DNA of 54,602 bases from Pseudogulbenkiania sp. (GCA_018260425.1 JAGLBD010000012.1:20823-75424), one strand, 5' to 3'. Counted from the first letter of the stretch, positions 37,123 through 46,676 are shown. Notes: a model not told the origin generated them from the letters alone. Translations and numbers: made by a program.

Positions 37123-39300
37123 CTATTGAGCGTTACTCTCTGCTGATACCATGACTGACGCCGGTAATTCACCCCTTACTGGGAATGGATGTGGGGAGGA
37201 CTCCGTTACAACCTTGCCCCTGTCAAGTTTTATAACACGACCCGCCATCGCAATCGTTTCTGGGCGGTGGGCTATAATCACCCGCGTTAACGGCAGCAAT
37301 CCAATTGCCTCATTAACCCATCTTTCCCGTTCAACATCAAGATGACTAGTAGCTTCATCAAGGAATAATACCTTTGGATTTTTATACAGCGCCCTTGCCA
37401 CCAAAAGCCTTTGCTTCTGCCCGCCAGACAAGCTGACTCCCATATCACCAATCAGGGTGCTGTAACCCATTGGCATTTTAACAATATCATCATGAATAGA
37501 GGCCAGCCGTGATACCTCCTCAATCCGGGGACGGTCAACTTTATCAGCAAAAAAGGTAATATTATCGGCGATAGATCCTGCGAATAACTGATCATCTTGC
37601 ATGACAGCTGCTAGTATTCGACGCCAGTGTAGTAGGCCCAACTGTTGGAGCGGAACACCTCCTACTAAAATTTCACCTTCTGTCGGCACTAGCAACCCAA
37701 GCATAATCTTCAGCAAGGTTGTTTTACCACAACCAGATTGCCCTACAATTGCTACAGATTGTCCTGAATCAATGGTAAGATTTACCCCATCAAGTACCCA
37801 AGGGTCTGTGGCAGAATATCGAAAACGAATATTTCGAAGTTCTATATCAGGATTAATGTTATTGGTTACCTGGCCAAAATCGTGAAGTTCCTCTGTCTCG
37901 GTCAATACGATATCAGCTAATCGCTCACGCTGAATTCGTAACATTCTTACCTGAAAGAATAAATCAACCAAGCTTCCTACACGACTAGAGAATTGCGTTT
38001 TATAGGCTCCATAGGCAAAAAACATGCCTATGGAAAACTTATGGTCCATCACATATACAGCACCCAAGTAGGTTACTGCAATGCTTTCAACACCAAAAAC
38101 CAAACTATTTGCTGATTGAAAAAAAGTAGACATCTTTTGTGTAGCCAAACCTCGATTAGTCGTATTAACCACTAAATTCATCCATTGGCTTCGCCTATTA
38201 TTTTCATGACCAAACAGCTTAATAGACTGTATTCCACGCAGGCTCTCCAAAAAATGACTCTGCTGTTTGGCCGCATGCATGATCTGTTCTTCATTGGCAA
38301 CTCTGAATGGCGAATAGGATACGACCCTAATGATTACATACAAAAGCAATGCTGATAGCGTTACCAATGCCAATGGAACGCTGTAGAATAACATCATGGC
38401 AAATGCTATAACCGCCATCATTCCATCAAGAAGCGAGCCCAAAGCCGTACTTGTCAAAGTTTGACGGATTGTCTCGATAGCCCCAAAACGCGAAACCAAG
38501 TCCCCTAAATGACGTTTTTCGAAATAACATACTGGCAACCGCAACAGATGTGTAAAAACACTAGCAGTCCATTGCAGGCTCAACTGAGTTGAAAAATAAA
38601 TAATCAGCCATGAGCGCACGGTACCAATTGCCAATTGAAAAATTGTCAACAACAGAAACCCTAGTGCTAGCACCATGAGAAGGTCTCGATTGTTCTGAAC
38701 GATCACGCCATCGATCACCCACTGTTGGAAAAAAGGAGCCAAGACCGAAAAAACTTCCAAAGCGGTTGACAGCAAAAAAACCTGGAGTAAAGAGCGCTTT
38801 AGTCCTATCACATGTCCAATCAATGATCGTAAACCGATCGATTGCGTCTCTTCTTGCTTAACAAATGCAGGAGAGGGGGCCAACTCCAAAGCTATGCCAG
38901 TAAAATGCTTGGAAACCTCCTCATAATCGAGCTCTCTAATCCCAAATGCAGGATCATGAATAACCACCCGTTTATTTTTTATTTGCTTTAATACAATAAA
39001 ATGATTCAAATCCCAGTGCAAAATACACGGGGTCGACAACTGAACCAACTCTTCTAACTCAAGGCGAAGTGGCCTACTTATTAATTGTAAGACATTAGCA
39101 AATTCTATTAATTGTGCCAGAGTCGCACCATGAGTTGAAATTGAAAACCGACGCCTCAATGTTGCGATGTCGGTGATATGTCCATAATACCCTGCCACCA
39201 TAGTCAAACAAGCAAGACCACATTCAGCACTTTCTGTTTGCAGTAGCATCGGTAGTTTTCTTCTGTAACCGAAATGCAGCTGGTCAATTACTGACTTCAC
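37123..39300 (-). CDS. Peptidase-containing ABC transporter for bacteriocin processing and export
   Basis: A 725-residue PCAT of the CvaB/LahT kind, last gene of the bacteriocin operon. N-terminal C39 cysteine peptidase: Cys27 (SAECGLACL), His100 (DLNHFIVL) and Asp116 (IHDPAFG), all present. It cuts leaders after Gly-Gly. Six-helix membrane domain about 165-440, then NBD with Walker A GQSGCGKTT, signature LSGGQKQRL and Walker B VLFLDEATSHLD. Its start overlaps the HlyD-type gene by four bases. AT-rich relative to the chromosome. Substrate is very probably the double-glycine precursor at 41430-41753. Confidence 0.93.
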   Translation of the reverse strand: MKSVIDQLHFGYRRKLPMLLQTESAECGLACLTMVAGYYGHITDIATLRRRFSISTHGATLAQLIEFANVLQLISRPLRLELEELVQLSTPCILHWDLNHFIVLKQIKNKRVVIHDPAFGIRELDYEEVSKHFTGIALELAPSPAFVKQEETQSIGLRSLIGHVIGLKRSLLQVFLLSTALEVFSVLAPFFQQWVIDGVIVQNNRDLLMVLALGFLLLTIFQLAIGTVRSWLIIYFSTQLSLQWTASVFTHLLRLPVCYFEKRHLGDLVSRFGAIETIRQTLTSTALGSLLDGMMAVIAFAMMLFYSVPLALVTLSALLLYVIIRVVSYSPFRVANEEQIMHAAKQQSHFLESLRGIQSIKLFGHENNRRSQWMNLVVNTTNRGLATQKMSTFFQSANSLVFGVESIAVTYLGAVYVMDHKFSIGMFFAYGAYKTQFSSRVGSLVDLFFQVRMLRIQRERLADIVLTETEELHDFGQVTNNINPDIELRNIRFRYSATDPWVLDGVNLTIDSGQSVAIVGQSGCGKTTLLKIMLGLLVPTEGEILVGGVPLQQLGLLHWRRILAAVMQDDQLFAGSIADNITFFADKVDRPRIEEVSRLASIHDDIVKMPMGYSTLIGDMGVSLSGGQKQRLLVARALYKNPKVLFLDEATSHLDVERERWVNEAIGLLPLTRVIIAHRPETIAMAGRVIKLDRGKVVTESSPHPFPVRGELPASVMVSAESNAQ

Positions 39301-40532
39301 AATTTACCCTTTATAGATAGCAGTGGTTCGAAGATCCATTCGATAATCGTTCGGGTATCTTGTAAAACATCAGCATCAATGAGCATGTCCGCTTGGAGTG
39401 GTTCCCGTCGACCATACGCGAGCACGCTCTGTGTTTCAGGCATCACAGTGATCCTATATAGAGGCTCCGACGTTACACCTGGCGGAGAAACATTAGTTTG
39501 AACGGCTGCACGCGATACATCGACGACTTCGCCCGCGTATTGACCAAATTTTTGATATGGGAATGCTTTGTAGCGGAGTTGGACCCGTTGCCCTACGCGC
39601 ACAAAACCAATTGCCGACGTAGGAGCAAAAAATTGCGCTTGCAAAGGAGAATGTCTTGGAATGACAGAGGCAATCGTTTGTCCTGGAGTTACAACCTGAC
39701 CACGTTCAGTTTGAATCGAAGTAACACGCCCAGCAACAGGAGCCAGAATAAGCAGCTCGCGGCGCGATTCAGTTTCATTGATTTCTTGATCGACTGCGGA
39801 TAACAAACGTTCGACATTGGCTCTTTGTCCCGCATCCTTCAAAGGCTGTGCATGCAAGTCTGAAGAGATCGAGCTGATCTGACTGCGTAATTCCCCAGCG
39901 GCACGTTCCAACGTGGCGAGTTTAGCCTGCTGCTCCAGCAAATCATCCTCGCGCTGCTGTACTTGTAACGCCGGAGCAAACCCCATTTTTTCCAGCGTTT
40001 TATAACGATCCAAAGCGACTTTGGCTGACTCGACACGCCTTTGCTGTGTTTTGAGTTCAAACAACATCTGTGGCAATTGCTCTTGCATATCACGCAAGCG
40101 CTGCTGACTGGCCTTGCGCTGCTCGTCACTCAACTTATCTTGAATTATTAGGTCATTTTTTATGCTGTCTCGACGTGAACGAAGACTCTGCATCACACTT
40201 GCAGTTGATTCGCCAAGTCGCGTCACCCGTTCAGAAGATACGACGAAAAGAACTTGCCCCTGTTCTACCTGCTGACCTTCCAATACCTTTCGCTCAATCA
40301 GCGTCCCATATTGTGGCGTCATTACTTGAGCAAGCCCATCCTTTGGCACCAACTTCCCAGTCACTGTTGTATGCTGAGTGTAGTTAAAAGTAAAAAGAAT
40401 TATAATAATTGCAACGCACACAACACCTGACATCAATGAGAAAAACACGACTATTCTATTTGACCTCAACAAAATAACACCAAAAGAACAGTCTTTATTT
40501 TGATGATCAACCACTTCTTTTCTAAATAACAT
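39297..40532 (-). CDS. HlyD-family periplasmic adaptor of the bacteriocin exporter
   Basis: 411 residues from ATG 40532 (a TTG at 40541 is an alternative). One N-terminal membrane helix (about residues 25-50, RIVVFFSLMSGVVCVAIIII), then a lipoyl/barrel-sandwich half (GTLIERKVLEGQQVEQGQVL). A long coiled-coil hairpin follows (about 110-260), then the second lipoyl half LLILAPVAGRVTSIQTERGQ and a beta-barrel. This is the CvaA-type membrane-fusion protein linking the ABC exporter to an outer-membrane channel. No TolC gene is in the window, so a housekeeping one is presumably used. Confidence 0.91.
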   Translation of the reverse strand: MLFRKEVVDHQNKDCSFGVILLRSNRIVVFFSLMSGVVCVAIIIILFTFNYTQHTTVTGKLVPKDGLAQVMTPQYGTLIERKVLEGQQVEQGQVLFVVSSERVTRLGESTASVMQSLRSRRDSIKNDLIIQDKLSDEQRKASQQRLRDMQEQLPQMLFELKTQQRRVESAKVALDRYKTLEKMGFAPALQVQQREDDLLEQQAKLATLERAAGELRSQISSISSDLHAQPLKDAGQRANVERLLSAVDQEINETESRRELLILAPVAGRVTSIQTERGQVVTPGQTIASVIPRHSPLQAQFFAPTSAIGFVRVGQRVQLRYKAFPYQKFGQYAGEVVDVSRAAVQTNVSPPGVTSEPLYRITVMPETQSVLAYGRREPLQADMLIDADVLQDTRTIIEWIFEPLLSIKGKL

Positions 40533-40544
40533 ATCAGCCAACCA

Positions 40545-41357
40545 TCAAAAACCATACTCGACATTTTCATCGACAGCATCCGAGACATGCTTACTATCAC
40601 GGCTTCTCAAATATGTATTCACAACGACATTATTGCCCTCCCCAAATTGCGGCACACCACCTTTCTGGTAGTCAAAAATCCTTAAGTAACCCAATACTAT
40701 TTGATCCTGTCCGCCAGTTACATTTTTCACACCAAATCTCTCTAAAATATTTCTATCAGGCGCATAAAAATCATAGCGATGCCCGACAAACCCCCTGTCT
40801 TTTCTATAAGAAATATCAATAAAGGCACGATCCACATTCAAGGAATTAAAAAAAATCTCTTCCTCCTTGGCAAGAGCTGCCGCGTAATCGACATTGAAAC
40901 CCGGGCTACGGGGACCGTGCCTATAAATACTGACTGCTCCGCCATGAAAACCCAGAACACCAGATATTCTCTTTTTTCTACCTGAGATAAAAATATAATT
41001 CGAACACGCCGAAAGACACGCTCCCGTGACTACAGTATCCGCACCACTAACTTTAATAACATTAGCAATCTTGATTGCTTCTTCTACACTCCCTCCCCCA
41101 GAGTTGAGATAGATTGTTTTCACGCTATTTGTAAATACTTTGCTAAAAGCAGCATAAGAGCCATTTCCGGCTGCTGTGATGTTACCATTAAGCGCAATCG
41201 CCGTTTCAGACCGTTTAATCCATCCACAATTCGTACCAAACTCACACTGCAGGTAGCTGGACTCCACGTAAAATCGCCGAACCCTCTCCACAAATACAAG
41301 TGCAAAAAACAAAAACGTAACAATTAAAAAACAAAATGACAGTCGTCTTATTAACAT
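40545..41357 (-). CDS. Membrane-anchored ClpP/SppA-like protein in the bacteriocin operon
   Basis: 270 residues from ATG 41357 (a GTG at 41390 is possible). An N-terminal hydrophobic segment (about 5-25, LSFCFLIVTFLFFALVFVE) would anchor it with the rest in the periplasm. The body resembles the ClpP/crotonase fold of COG3904-type proteins: TIYLNSGGGSVEEAIKIANV, then GACLSACSNYIF with probable nucleophile Ser116, and GVLGFHGGAV with probable His138. It lies between precursor and exporter genes, 12 bases before hlyD. I know no bacteriocin system with such a protein; immunity, maturation or degradation of the peptide are possible roles. Confidence 0.75.
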   Translation of the reverse strand: MLIRRLSFCFLIVTFLFFALVFVERVRRFYVESSYLQCEFGTNCGWIKRSETAIALNGNITAAGNGSYAAFSKVFTNSVKTIYLNSGGGSVEEAIKIANVIKVSGADTVVTGACLSACSNYIFISGRKKRISGVLGFHGGAVSIYRHGPRSPGFNVDYAAALAKEEEIFFNSLNVDRAFIDISYRKDRGFVGHRYDFYAPDRNILERFGVKNVTGGQDQIVLGYLRIFDYQKGGVPQFGEGNNVVVNTYLRSRDSKHVSDAVDENVEYGF

Positions 41358-41387
41358 TTTGCAAATCACAAGCTTAAAGTTACATAA

Positions 41388-41416
41388 CACGGCAATGCAT
41401 TCAATGCACTACCGTG
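41388..41416 (-). terminator. Hairpin between the bacteriocin gene and the downstream operon genes
   Basis: An imperfect 13-pair stem (cacggcaatgcat with aatgcactaccgtg, two mismatches, three-base loop) starts just after the precursor stop. There is no strong T-run on the minus strand. It may act as an attenuator or RNA stabiliser that keeps precursor mRNA in excess over exporter mRNA. Confidence 0.5.
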
Positions 41417-41429
41417 CAATTATTACTAT

Positions 41430-41753
41430 TTACTTAATAAGTACAGGTTGAGTAACAGTCACTGTTCCAGAAGCATCTATATGTCCATTAATACCATAGG
41501 ACGTCGTGCAAGTACCCTCCCCTGTTTTCGCATCCGTGACGCAGGAGCGTTTAACGTCAAAATTGAAATCCGAACTACCAGTCCCAGTTGCACTATTTCC
41601 AGAAAAATAACCAGAAATAGCATCACCTACATTGCTAAAGAAATCGCCAACAGAGTCCCATATGCTTCTCTCATCTCTGGAGTCAGTCATTTCTTGAGTC
41701 ACCTGTTTACCACCACTAACGATCGATATTTCCAATGCAGTTAGTTCTTTCAT
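41430..41753 (-). CDS. Double-glycine leader bacteriocin (class II microcin-like) precursor
   Basis: The start at 41753 is fixed by a strong ribosome site (aaggag, six to seven bases upstream, minus strand); the ATG at 41849 would add an unrelated hydrophobic stretch. The 107-residue precursor begins MKELTALEISIVSGG, a textbook double-glycine leader cut after residue 15, leaving a 92-residue peptide. That has an amphipathic Gly/Ser-rich segment (SIWDSVGDFFSNVGDAISGY), two cysteines (RSCVTDAKTGEGTC) that could form a disulfide, and a Thr/Val-rich end. It is first gene of the operon with a dedicated C39 exporter. I do not recognise the mature sequence. Confidence 0.88.
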   Translation of the reverse strand: MKELTALEISIVSGGKQVTQEMTDSRDERSIWDSVGDFFSNVGDAISGYFSGNSATGTGSSDFNFDVKRSCVTDAKTGEGTCTTSYGINGHIDASGTVTVTQPVLIK

Positions 41754-42160
41754 CACATCTCCTTGAACTGTTCGTTGTAACGGAGCTAAAATAATGACAA
41801 ATGGAAATGACAATGTCAACTTGATTTTTGTTGTTTTATATTTCTTCATATGACTTCGTTCTACAAATCATTTAGCCTGCTTAAAGTCGATCAACAGGCC
41901 ATCAATCGGTAGCATTCACTCACTGACAGTGACGTAGACTTGGTGCAGTGAGTCGGTCTGAACCGAGACGAATACGTTGAGCACACTTTCTGGATCTGCA
42001 ACAAGGTACAGGTTGTTGCCCAAAACGGATCAATGCCTTAACGATCATTAATTCGTCGTTATGTGCCGGTAAAAGCACGGATTTCAGCGCATCGGGCATA
42101 TCAACCCGCCATGCCAATGCACTATACTGGCGGCTCATTACCACCCATCCGGAGCCGGCC
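41754..42160. other. Upstream region of the bacteriocin operon
   Basis: It contains the promoter for the minus-strand bacteriocin operon (AT-rich from 41754 to about 41880). I could not assign a -35/-10 pair with confidence. Then comes a more GC-rich stretch to 42160 with no supportable gene. No small hydrophobic frame that could be an immunity protein was found here on either strand. Confidence 0.4.
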
Positions 42161-42409
42161 ATGCTCGAACTCAGACCCAATTGCGAATGCTGCAATAACG
42201 ACTTGCCGCCTGACTCCACCGAGGCGCGCATCTGCTCTTTTGAGTGCACGTTTTGCGCGTCCTGCGCCGAGACGGTGCTGCGCGGCACATGTCCCAACTG
42301 CGGGGGTGAATTGCTTCCCCGGCCACGCCGCCCGGCGGACAAACTCGTGAATAATCCGGCCTCCGGCACACGCATTCACAAACCCGCTGGTTGCGCGACA
42401 GCCGGCTAG
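42161..42409 (+). CDS. DUF1272 family zinc-ribbon-like protein
   Basis: An 82-residue protein, MLELRPNCECCNNDLPPDST at the start, the signature of DUF1272. Eight cysteines lie in the first 50 residues (CECC, CSFECTFCASCAE, CPNC), arranged to bind two zinc ions as in RING-like or zinc-ribbon folds. The C-terminal 30 residues are basic and variable. Length agrees with the family. Cytoplasmic; function unknown in all members I know. The sugar-dehydrogenase-like gene starts 19 bases later, possibly co-transcribed. Confidence 0.88.
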   Translation: MLELRPNCECCNNDLPPDSTEARICSFECTFCASCAETVLRGTCPNCGGELLPRPRRPADKLVNNPASGTRIHKPAGCATAG

Positions 42410-42428
42410 TCACGGAAACGACGCTACC

Positions 42429-43646
42429 ATGACACGACACACCCTGTTTGCCGCCCTATTCCTGCTGCTCGCGGCACGCTTTGGCATGGCCGCTTCCGAA
42501 CAGGGTTACCGTACCGAGGGTGACTGTGATGGCCTGCCGCGCACCACACTGACAGTGGAAAAGCCGTATTGCGTTGGACTGGTGGCCGAGCATCTGGGCT
42601 TTGTGCGCGGTGTCACGGCCCTGGGCAACGATATCTTCCTTACCGATATGGGTGGTTGGGGAAGCCGGCGCGGACGTTTGCTACGCCTCTCCCCAGGCAA
42701 CCCCAAACCGCAAGTGGTACTGGCACGACTGGAAGGTGCCAGTACGGTTTTACCCGCCCCGGGTACAACACTGTATCTGGCGCTCAAAGGCCGGATTATC
42801 CAGCTGAACCCCTATGCCACCGATCCTGCGACCACGGTGCGCGAGATCGTTACCGGACTGCCGGACAACGGCCGTCATCCACTCACGGTATTCACGGTGA
42901 CACCCGATGGCTCGCTGTTTATCAACGTCGGCTCTGCCACCAATAACTGCGAAGGCCCGGACGGAACCCCTCCCAACCCGACGGCCCCGTGCCCGGAAAC
43001 ACTGGAATCACCGCCACGCGGCAGCATCCTGCATGTCACGCCGGCCGCAGCGACAATCGACGCACGAACCCTCACCCCCTACGCCAGAGGGCTGCGCAAC
43101 AGCATGGCGCTGGCCATACTGCCCGGCGGGCAACTGGCCGCTGCCGTCAATGCCCGCGACGCCATCTCCTTGCGCGATCCGGCTCTCCCCGATGCAACGC
43201 TGCCCCATGACACGCTGGTCTTGGTGAAAAAGGGTCAGGACTACGGCTGGCCCTACTGCTTCGACCTGCAACGCCCCAGCCCCGACTACCCCAACGCCGA
43301 CTGTCGCCGCACACAGCCACCGGCACTGCTGCTGCCAGCCCATGCCGCCCCGCTGGGCATGCTGGTTTACCAGGGGAAAAAATTGGCCGGACTCACCGGC
43401 CAATTGCTCATTGCCTACCATGGCTACCGCAGCAACGGTCATCGTCTGGTGGCCGTGCGTCTGACCCCGCAGGGACGCCCTGACGGCACACCGCGCAACA
43501 TCATCAGCGACTGGGGCTATCTTGCAGGCCAACACCCGCAAGGCGCACCGGTCAGCGTGTTCGAACTACCGGACGGCAGTGTGTTGATCAGTGAAGACCA
43601 CAATGGCAGCCTGTTGCGCCTGTCCGCTCCCCGTCCCGCGCCATGA
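42429..43646 (+). CDS. Secreted PQQ-dependent sugar dehydrogenase-like beta-propeller protein
   Basis: 405 residues with a signal peptide (LFAALFLLLAARFGMAAS). The rest is the soluble glucose/sorbosone dehydrogenase beta-propeller: repeated blades (GVTALGNDIFLTDMGGW, GSLFINVGSATNNCEGPDG), then ARGLRNSMALAILPGGQLAA and GQDYGWPYCFD. The Asn-Ser/Asp-Tyr-Gly-Trp-Pro pattern is typical of this family, which binds PQQ or calcium. The closing blade reads DGSVLISEDHNGSLLRL. Cofactor and substrate cannot be proved from sequence. Six cysteines suggest periplasmic disulfides. It stands 97 bases before ddl on the same strand. Confidence 0.82.
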   Translation: MTRHTLFAALFLLLAARFGMAASEQGYRTEGDCDGLPRTTLTVEKPYCVGLVAEHLGFVRGVTALGNDIFLTDMGGWGSRRGRLLRLSPGNPKPQVVLARLEGASTVLPAPGTTLYLALKGRIIQLNPYATDPATTVREIVTGLPDNGRHPLTVFTVTPDGSLFINVGSATNNCEGPDGTPPNPTAPCPETLESPPRGSILHVTPAAATIDARTLTPYARGLRNSMALAILPGGQLAAAVNARDAISLRDPALPDATLPHDTLVLVKKGQDYGWPYCFDLQRPSPDYPNADCRRTQPPALLLPAHAAPLGMLVYQGKKLAGLTGQLLIAYHGYRSNGHRLVAVRLTPQGRPDGTPRNIISDWGYLAGQHPQGAPVSVFELPDGSVLISEDHNGSLLRLSAPRPAP

Positions 43647-43742
43647 CGGCAGCCCCCGCCAAATGCACGATGCGGCATGCCACTCGCCTCGGTGCAAATA
43701 GTGCAATATGATTGCCATTCCACACATTCGCATTGAATAGAA

Positions 43743-44852
43743 ATGAGCAAAATCCGGGTTGGTTTGATTTTTGGCGGGCAGTCCTCCGAACATGAAGTGT
43801 CACTGCAATCGGCACGCAATATTCTGGAAGCGATCGACAAGGAAAAGTTTGAGGTGTCGCTGATCGGCGTGGACAAACAGGGGCGTTGGCATGTCACCCA
43901 GGCGTCCAACTTCCTGCTGCATGCCGATGACCCGGCCCGCATCGCCCTGCGCGAATCCGGTGAAGGACTGGCGATGATCCCGGGCGAGCGTCACCAACAA
44001 CTGGTGCAGGCCGCCAATGCCCACCCGCTGACGCAAATCGATGTGGCCTTCCCCATTGTGCATGGCACGCTGGGCGAGGATGGCTCGCTGCAAGGCCTGC
44101 TGCGCACCGCCAACATCCCCTTTGTCGGAACGGGCGTGCTGGGTTCCGCCATTTGCATGGACAAGGAAATTGCCAAACGCCTGCTGCGCGACGCCGGCCT
44201 CAAGGTAGCACCGTTCATCACCCTGACCCGCAAGCACCGCGCCAACGCCGACTTTGCCGACATCAAAGCCCGGCTGGGTTTGCCCTTATTCGTCAAACCC
44301 GCCAATCAAGGCTCCTCGGTCGGGGTCAGCAAGGTGCGCAATGAACAGGAATTCCTCGCTGCACTCGACGAAGCCTTCCATTACGACCACAAGGTGCTGG
44401 TGGAACAGGCTATTGTCGGCCGGGAGATCGAATGTGCGGTGCTGGGCAATGACGACCCGCAAGCCAGCGGTTGCGGTGAAATCGTCCTGAACGATGAATT
44501 CTATGGCTACGACACCAAGTATCTGAACGAAGACGGTGCGCGTGTCGTGGTGCCGGCAGAGATTCCGGACGCCATCAGCCAACAGATCCGCCAGATTGCC
44601 ATCGACGCGTTTCAGGTACTGGAATGTAGCGGCATGGCACGGGTGGATGTGTTCCTGACCCCGCAAGGCGAGGTGGTGATCAACGAGCTAAACACCCTGC
44701 CCGGCTTCACCAACATCAGCATGTACCCCAAACTCTGGCAAGCTGCCGGACTTTCCTACCAGAACCTGATTACGGCGCTGATCCAGCTGGCGCTGGAGAA
44801 GCATGCGCAGGAAGCGACGTTGCTGCATAGCCCGCGCCACGCGCCAAATTAA
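43743..44852 (+). CDS. ddl: D-alanine--D-alanine ligase
   Basis: Joins two D-alanines with ATP for peptidoglycan precursors; cytoplasmic. 369 residues, DdlA-like in length. ATP-grasp features in order: [13 protein letters not shown] near the N-terminus, [19 protein letters not shown]-type substrate loop ([14 protein letters not shown]), the lysine region [16 protein letters not shown], the metal site [15 protein letters not shown], and SMYPKLW near the end. It is not in an mur/fts cluster, so it is a stand-alone ligase. This stand-alone position is common for ddlA. Confidence 0.93.
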   Translation: MSKIRVGLIFGGQSSEHEVSLQSARNILEAIDKEKFEVSLIGVDKQGRWHVTQASNFLLHADDPARIALRESGEGLAMIPGERHQQLVQAANAHPLTQIDVAFPIVHGTLGEDGSLQGLLRTANIPFVGTGVLGSAICMDKEIAKRLLRDAGLKVAPFITLTRKHRANADFADIKARLGLPLFVKPANQGSSVGVSKVRNEQEFLAALDEAFHYDHKVLVEQAIVGREIECAVLGNDDPQASGCGEIVLNDEFYGYDTKYLNEDGARVVVPAEIPDAISQQIRQIAIDAFQVLECSGMARVDVFLTPQGEVVINELNTLPGFTNISMYPKLWQAAGLSYQNLITALIQLALEKHAQEATLLHSPRHAPN

Positions 44853-44879
44853 CTGTGTTACTTGCCACTGCCACCAACA

Positions 44880-44930
44880 ACACTGCCCCGCCCCTCAGCC
44901 TCTTCCGGACGGAGGGATGACGGGCAGTGT
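44880..44930. terminator. Hairpin between ddl and argS
   Basis: acactgccc (44880-44888) pairs with gggcagtgt (44922-44930), with an inner cc-ctc/gag-gg helix. It lies between the convergent ddl and argS stops and probably ends one or both transcripts, followed by ttt on the plus strand. Confidence 0.6.
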
Positions 44931-44963
44931 TTGCGCTAATGTCGATGAGCGACACGCACCACC

Positions 44964-46676
44964 TCACAGTCGATCAACGGTTTGAATCCCGAACAAATCC
45001 AGACCGGCATTGATAACCCTGCCAACTTTGTCGCAAAGAATAATTCTGGACGAAACCGTCGCCGCGTCAGGTTCTTTCAAGATAGGGACCGCCGTGTAAA
45101 ACGAGTTGAATGCCTGACACAAGCCAAACAGGTAATCAGACAAAACGTTGGGCTTATAGGTCTCGGCCGCCTTGACGACCACCGAGGGGAATTGCAACAC
45201 CATACATGCCAATGCCCTTTCTTCTTCGCGCTTCAGGCTGACGGCACACTCACTCGTCACGGGCTTATCGGCTTTTCGTTTGATGGATTGAATACGGGCA
45301 AAGGTGTATTGCAAATACAGCGAGGTATTCCCCTCGAAGCTCAACACCTTATCCCAATCAAAGATCATGGTAGATGATCTGTTCTGGCAAAGGTCAGAGT
45401 ATTTTATCGCGCCAATACCGACGATCTTCGAGATGGTTTCCTTCTCTTCTTCGGGCAAGCCAGGATTTTTTTCTTCAACCAGTGCGCGTGACTTCTTGAC
45501 AGCCTCGTCAATCAGATCGGCCAACTTTATGACATTGCCTTTTCTTGTCGAAAAGACGCCATCGGCGAACCTCTTGAGACCAAAGAAAACATGCTCCAGC
45601 CTGATGGTCCACCCAGCCATTTCGGCCACTTTGAAAAACTGCTTGAAATGCGCCTGCTGCCTGTCATCCGTCACATAGATAACGCGATTGACATGATGAT
45701 TCTCCAGCTTGTATCTCACCGATGACAAATCGGAGGTTGCATAATTGAAGCCACCATCCTTTTTCCTGACAATCAATGGGTGCAAGTTATCCGTTTCATC
45801 AAAGAAAACCACTTGAGCACCATCACTATTTTCAATGATGTTTAGCTCACGGAGAATCGCCAAGGTCTCCTCGTTCATTTCGTGGTAGAACGACTCTCCT
45901 TTGTAACTATCAAACTTGATACCCAGCACATCATAGGTCAACGCATACTCGGCAAGCGACACCCTGACGAACTCTTTCCACAGCGCAATGTTGCGTGGGT
46001 CGCCATTTTGCAATTTAACCAGCTCTTGCCTGGCCAGATCATCCAGTGACTCGTCTCGCTCCGATTCCTGCGCAAACTTAACGTAAATGCGCTCCAGTTC
46101 ATCAATCGGCGATTGATCAAACGCCTCTTTATCCAACCAGCGATCGTATGCCACGATGAGCTTGCCAAACTGGGTCCCCCAATCACCCAGATGGTTATCA
46201 CCTATGGTGTGATAGCCAAGAAAAGAATAAATCCGCTTAATGGCATCGCCAATAACCGTACTGCCAAGATGGCCAATGTGCATTGGCTTGGCAATATTCG
46301 GAGAGGAGTAATCGACAATTACATCGCCATCCCTGTCCAGAAAGCTGAAATCAAATGGCTCAACGCCACTTTTCATCAATTCAGCTTCAACGAAGGTTTT
46401 CGCTAGAAACACATTAATGAAACCGGGGCCGGCAATGTCGACTTTTTCGATTGCTTCCGACTGCTCCAAATTGGCAATGATGCTCTGGGCAATGTCTCGC
46501 GAGGGTAGTTTGAGGTCTGGCGCGACCTGCATGGCAAAGTTCGTTTGAAAATCACCAAATCTACTATTACTAGTGACCTGAAATGACAGTCTTTTCCATT
46601 GTTCAACATCGGGATAGGCGGCAATAACAGCGGCCATGAATGTCGCTTCGAGATATTTTTCTATTAACGTTATCAC
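44964..46676 (-). CDS. argS: Arginyl-tRNA synthetase, AT-richer than neighbours
   Basis: Charges tRNA-Arg. GTG 46676 is the probable start: aggaag stands five bases upstream on the minus strand, while the open frame to 46748 has no such site. 570 residues, the usual length. N-terminal Add-1 domain, then class I signature PNIAKPMHIGHLGS (HIGH), and FSTRKGN in place of KMSKS, as in most ArgRS. The anticodon-binding DALR domain ends the protein. Base composition and codon use differ from the flanking GC-rich genes, so this may be an acquired copy or replacement. Whether another argS exists cannot be seen here. Confidence 0.92.
   Translation of the reverse strand: MITLIEKYLEATFMAAVIAAYPDVEQWKRLSFQVTSNSRFGDFQTNFAMQVAPDLKLPSRDIAQSIIANLEQSEAIEKVDIAGPGFINVFLAKTFVEAELMKSGVEPFDFSFLDRDGDVIVDYSSPNIAKPMHIGHLGSTVIGDAIKRIYSFLGYHTIGDNHLGDWGTQFGKLIVAYDRWLDKEAFDQSPIDELERIYVKFAQESERDESLDDLARQELVKLQNGDPRNIALWKEFVRVSLAEYALTYDVLGIKFDSYKGESFYHEMNEETLAILRELNIIENSDGAQVVFFDETDNLHPLIVRKKDGGFNYATSDLSSVRYKLENHHVNRVIYVTDDRQQAHFKQFFKVAEMAGWTIRLEHVFFGLKRFADGVFSTRKGNVIKLADLIDEAVKKSRALVEEKNPGLPEEEKETISKIVGIGAIKYSDLCQNRSSTMIFDWDKVLSFEGNTSLYLQYTFARIQSIKRKADKPVTSECAVSLKREEERALACMVLQFPSVVVKAAETYKPNVLSDYLFGLCQAFNSFYTAVPILKEPDAATVSSRIILCDKVGRVINAGLDLFGIQTVDRL

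Noticed and set aside
41920-42375. 151-codon minus-strand frame considered as a bacteriocin immunity gene
   Set aside because: It overlaps the clear DUF1272 gene antisense, has no membrane segment and looks like chance.
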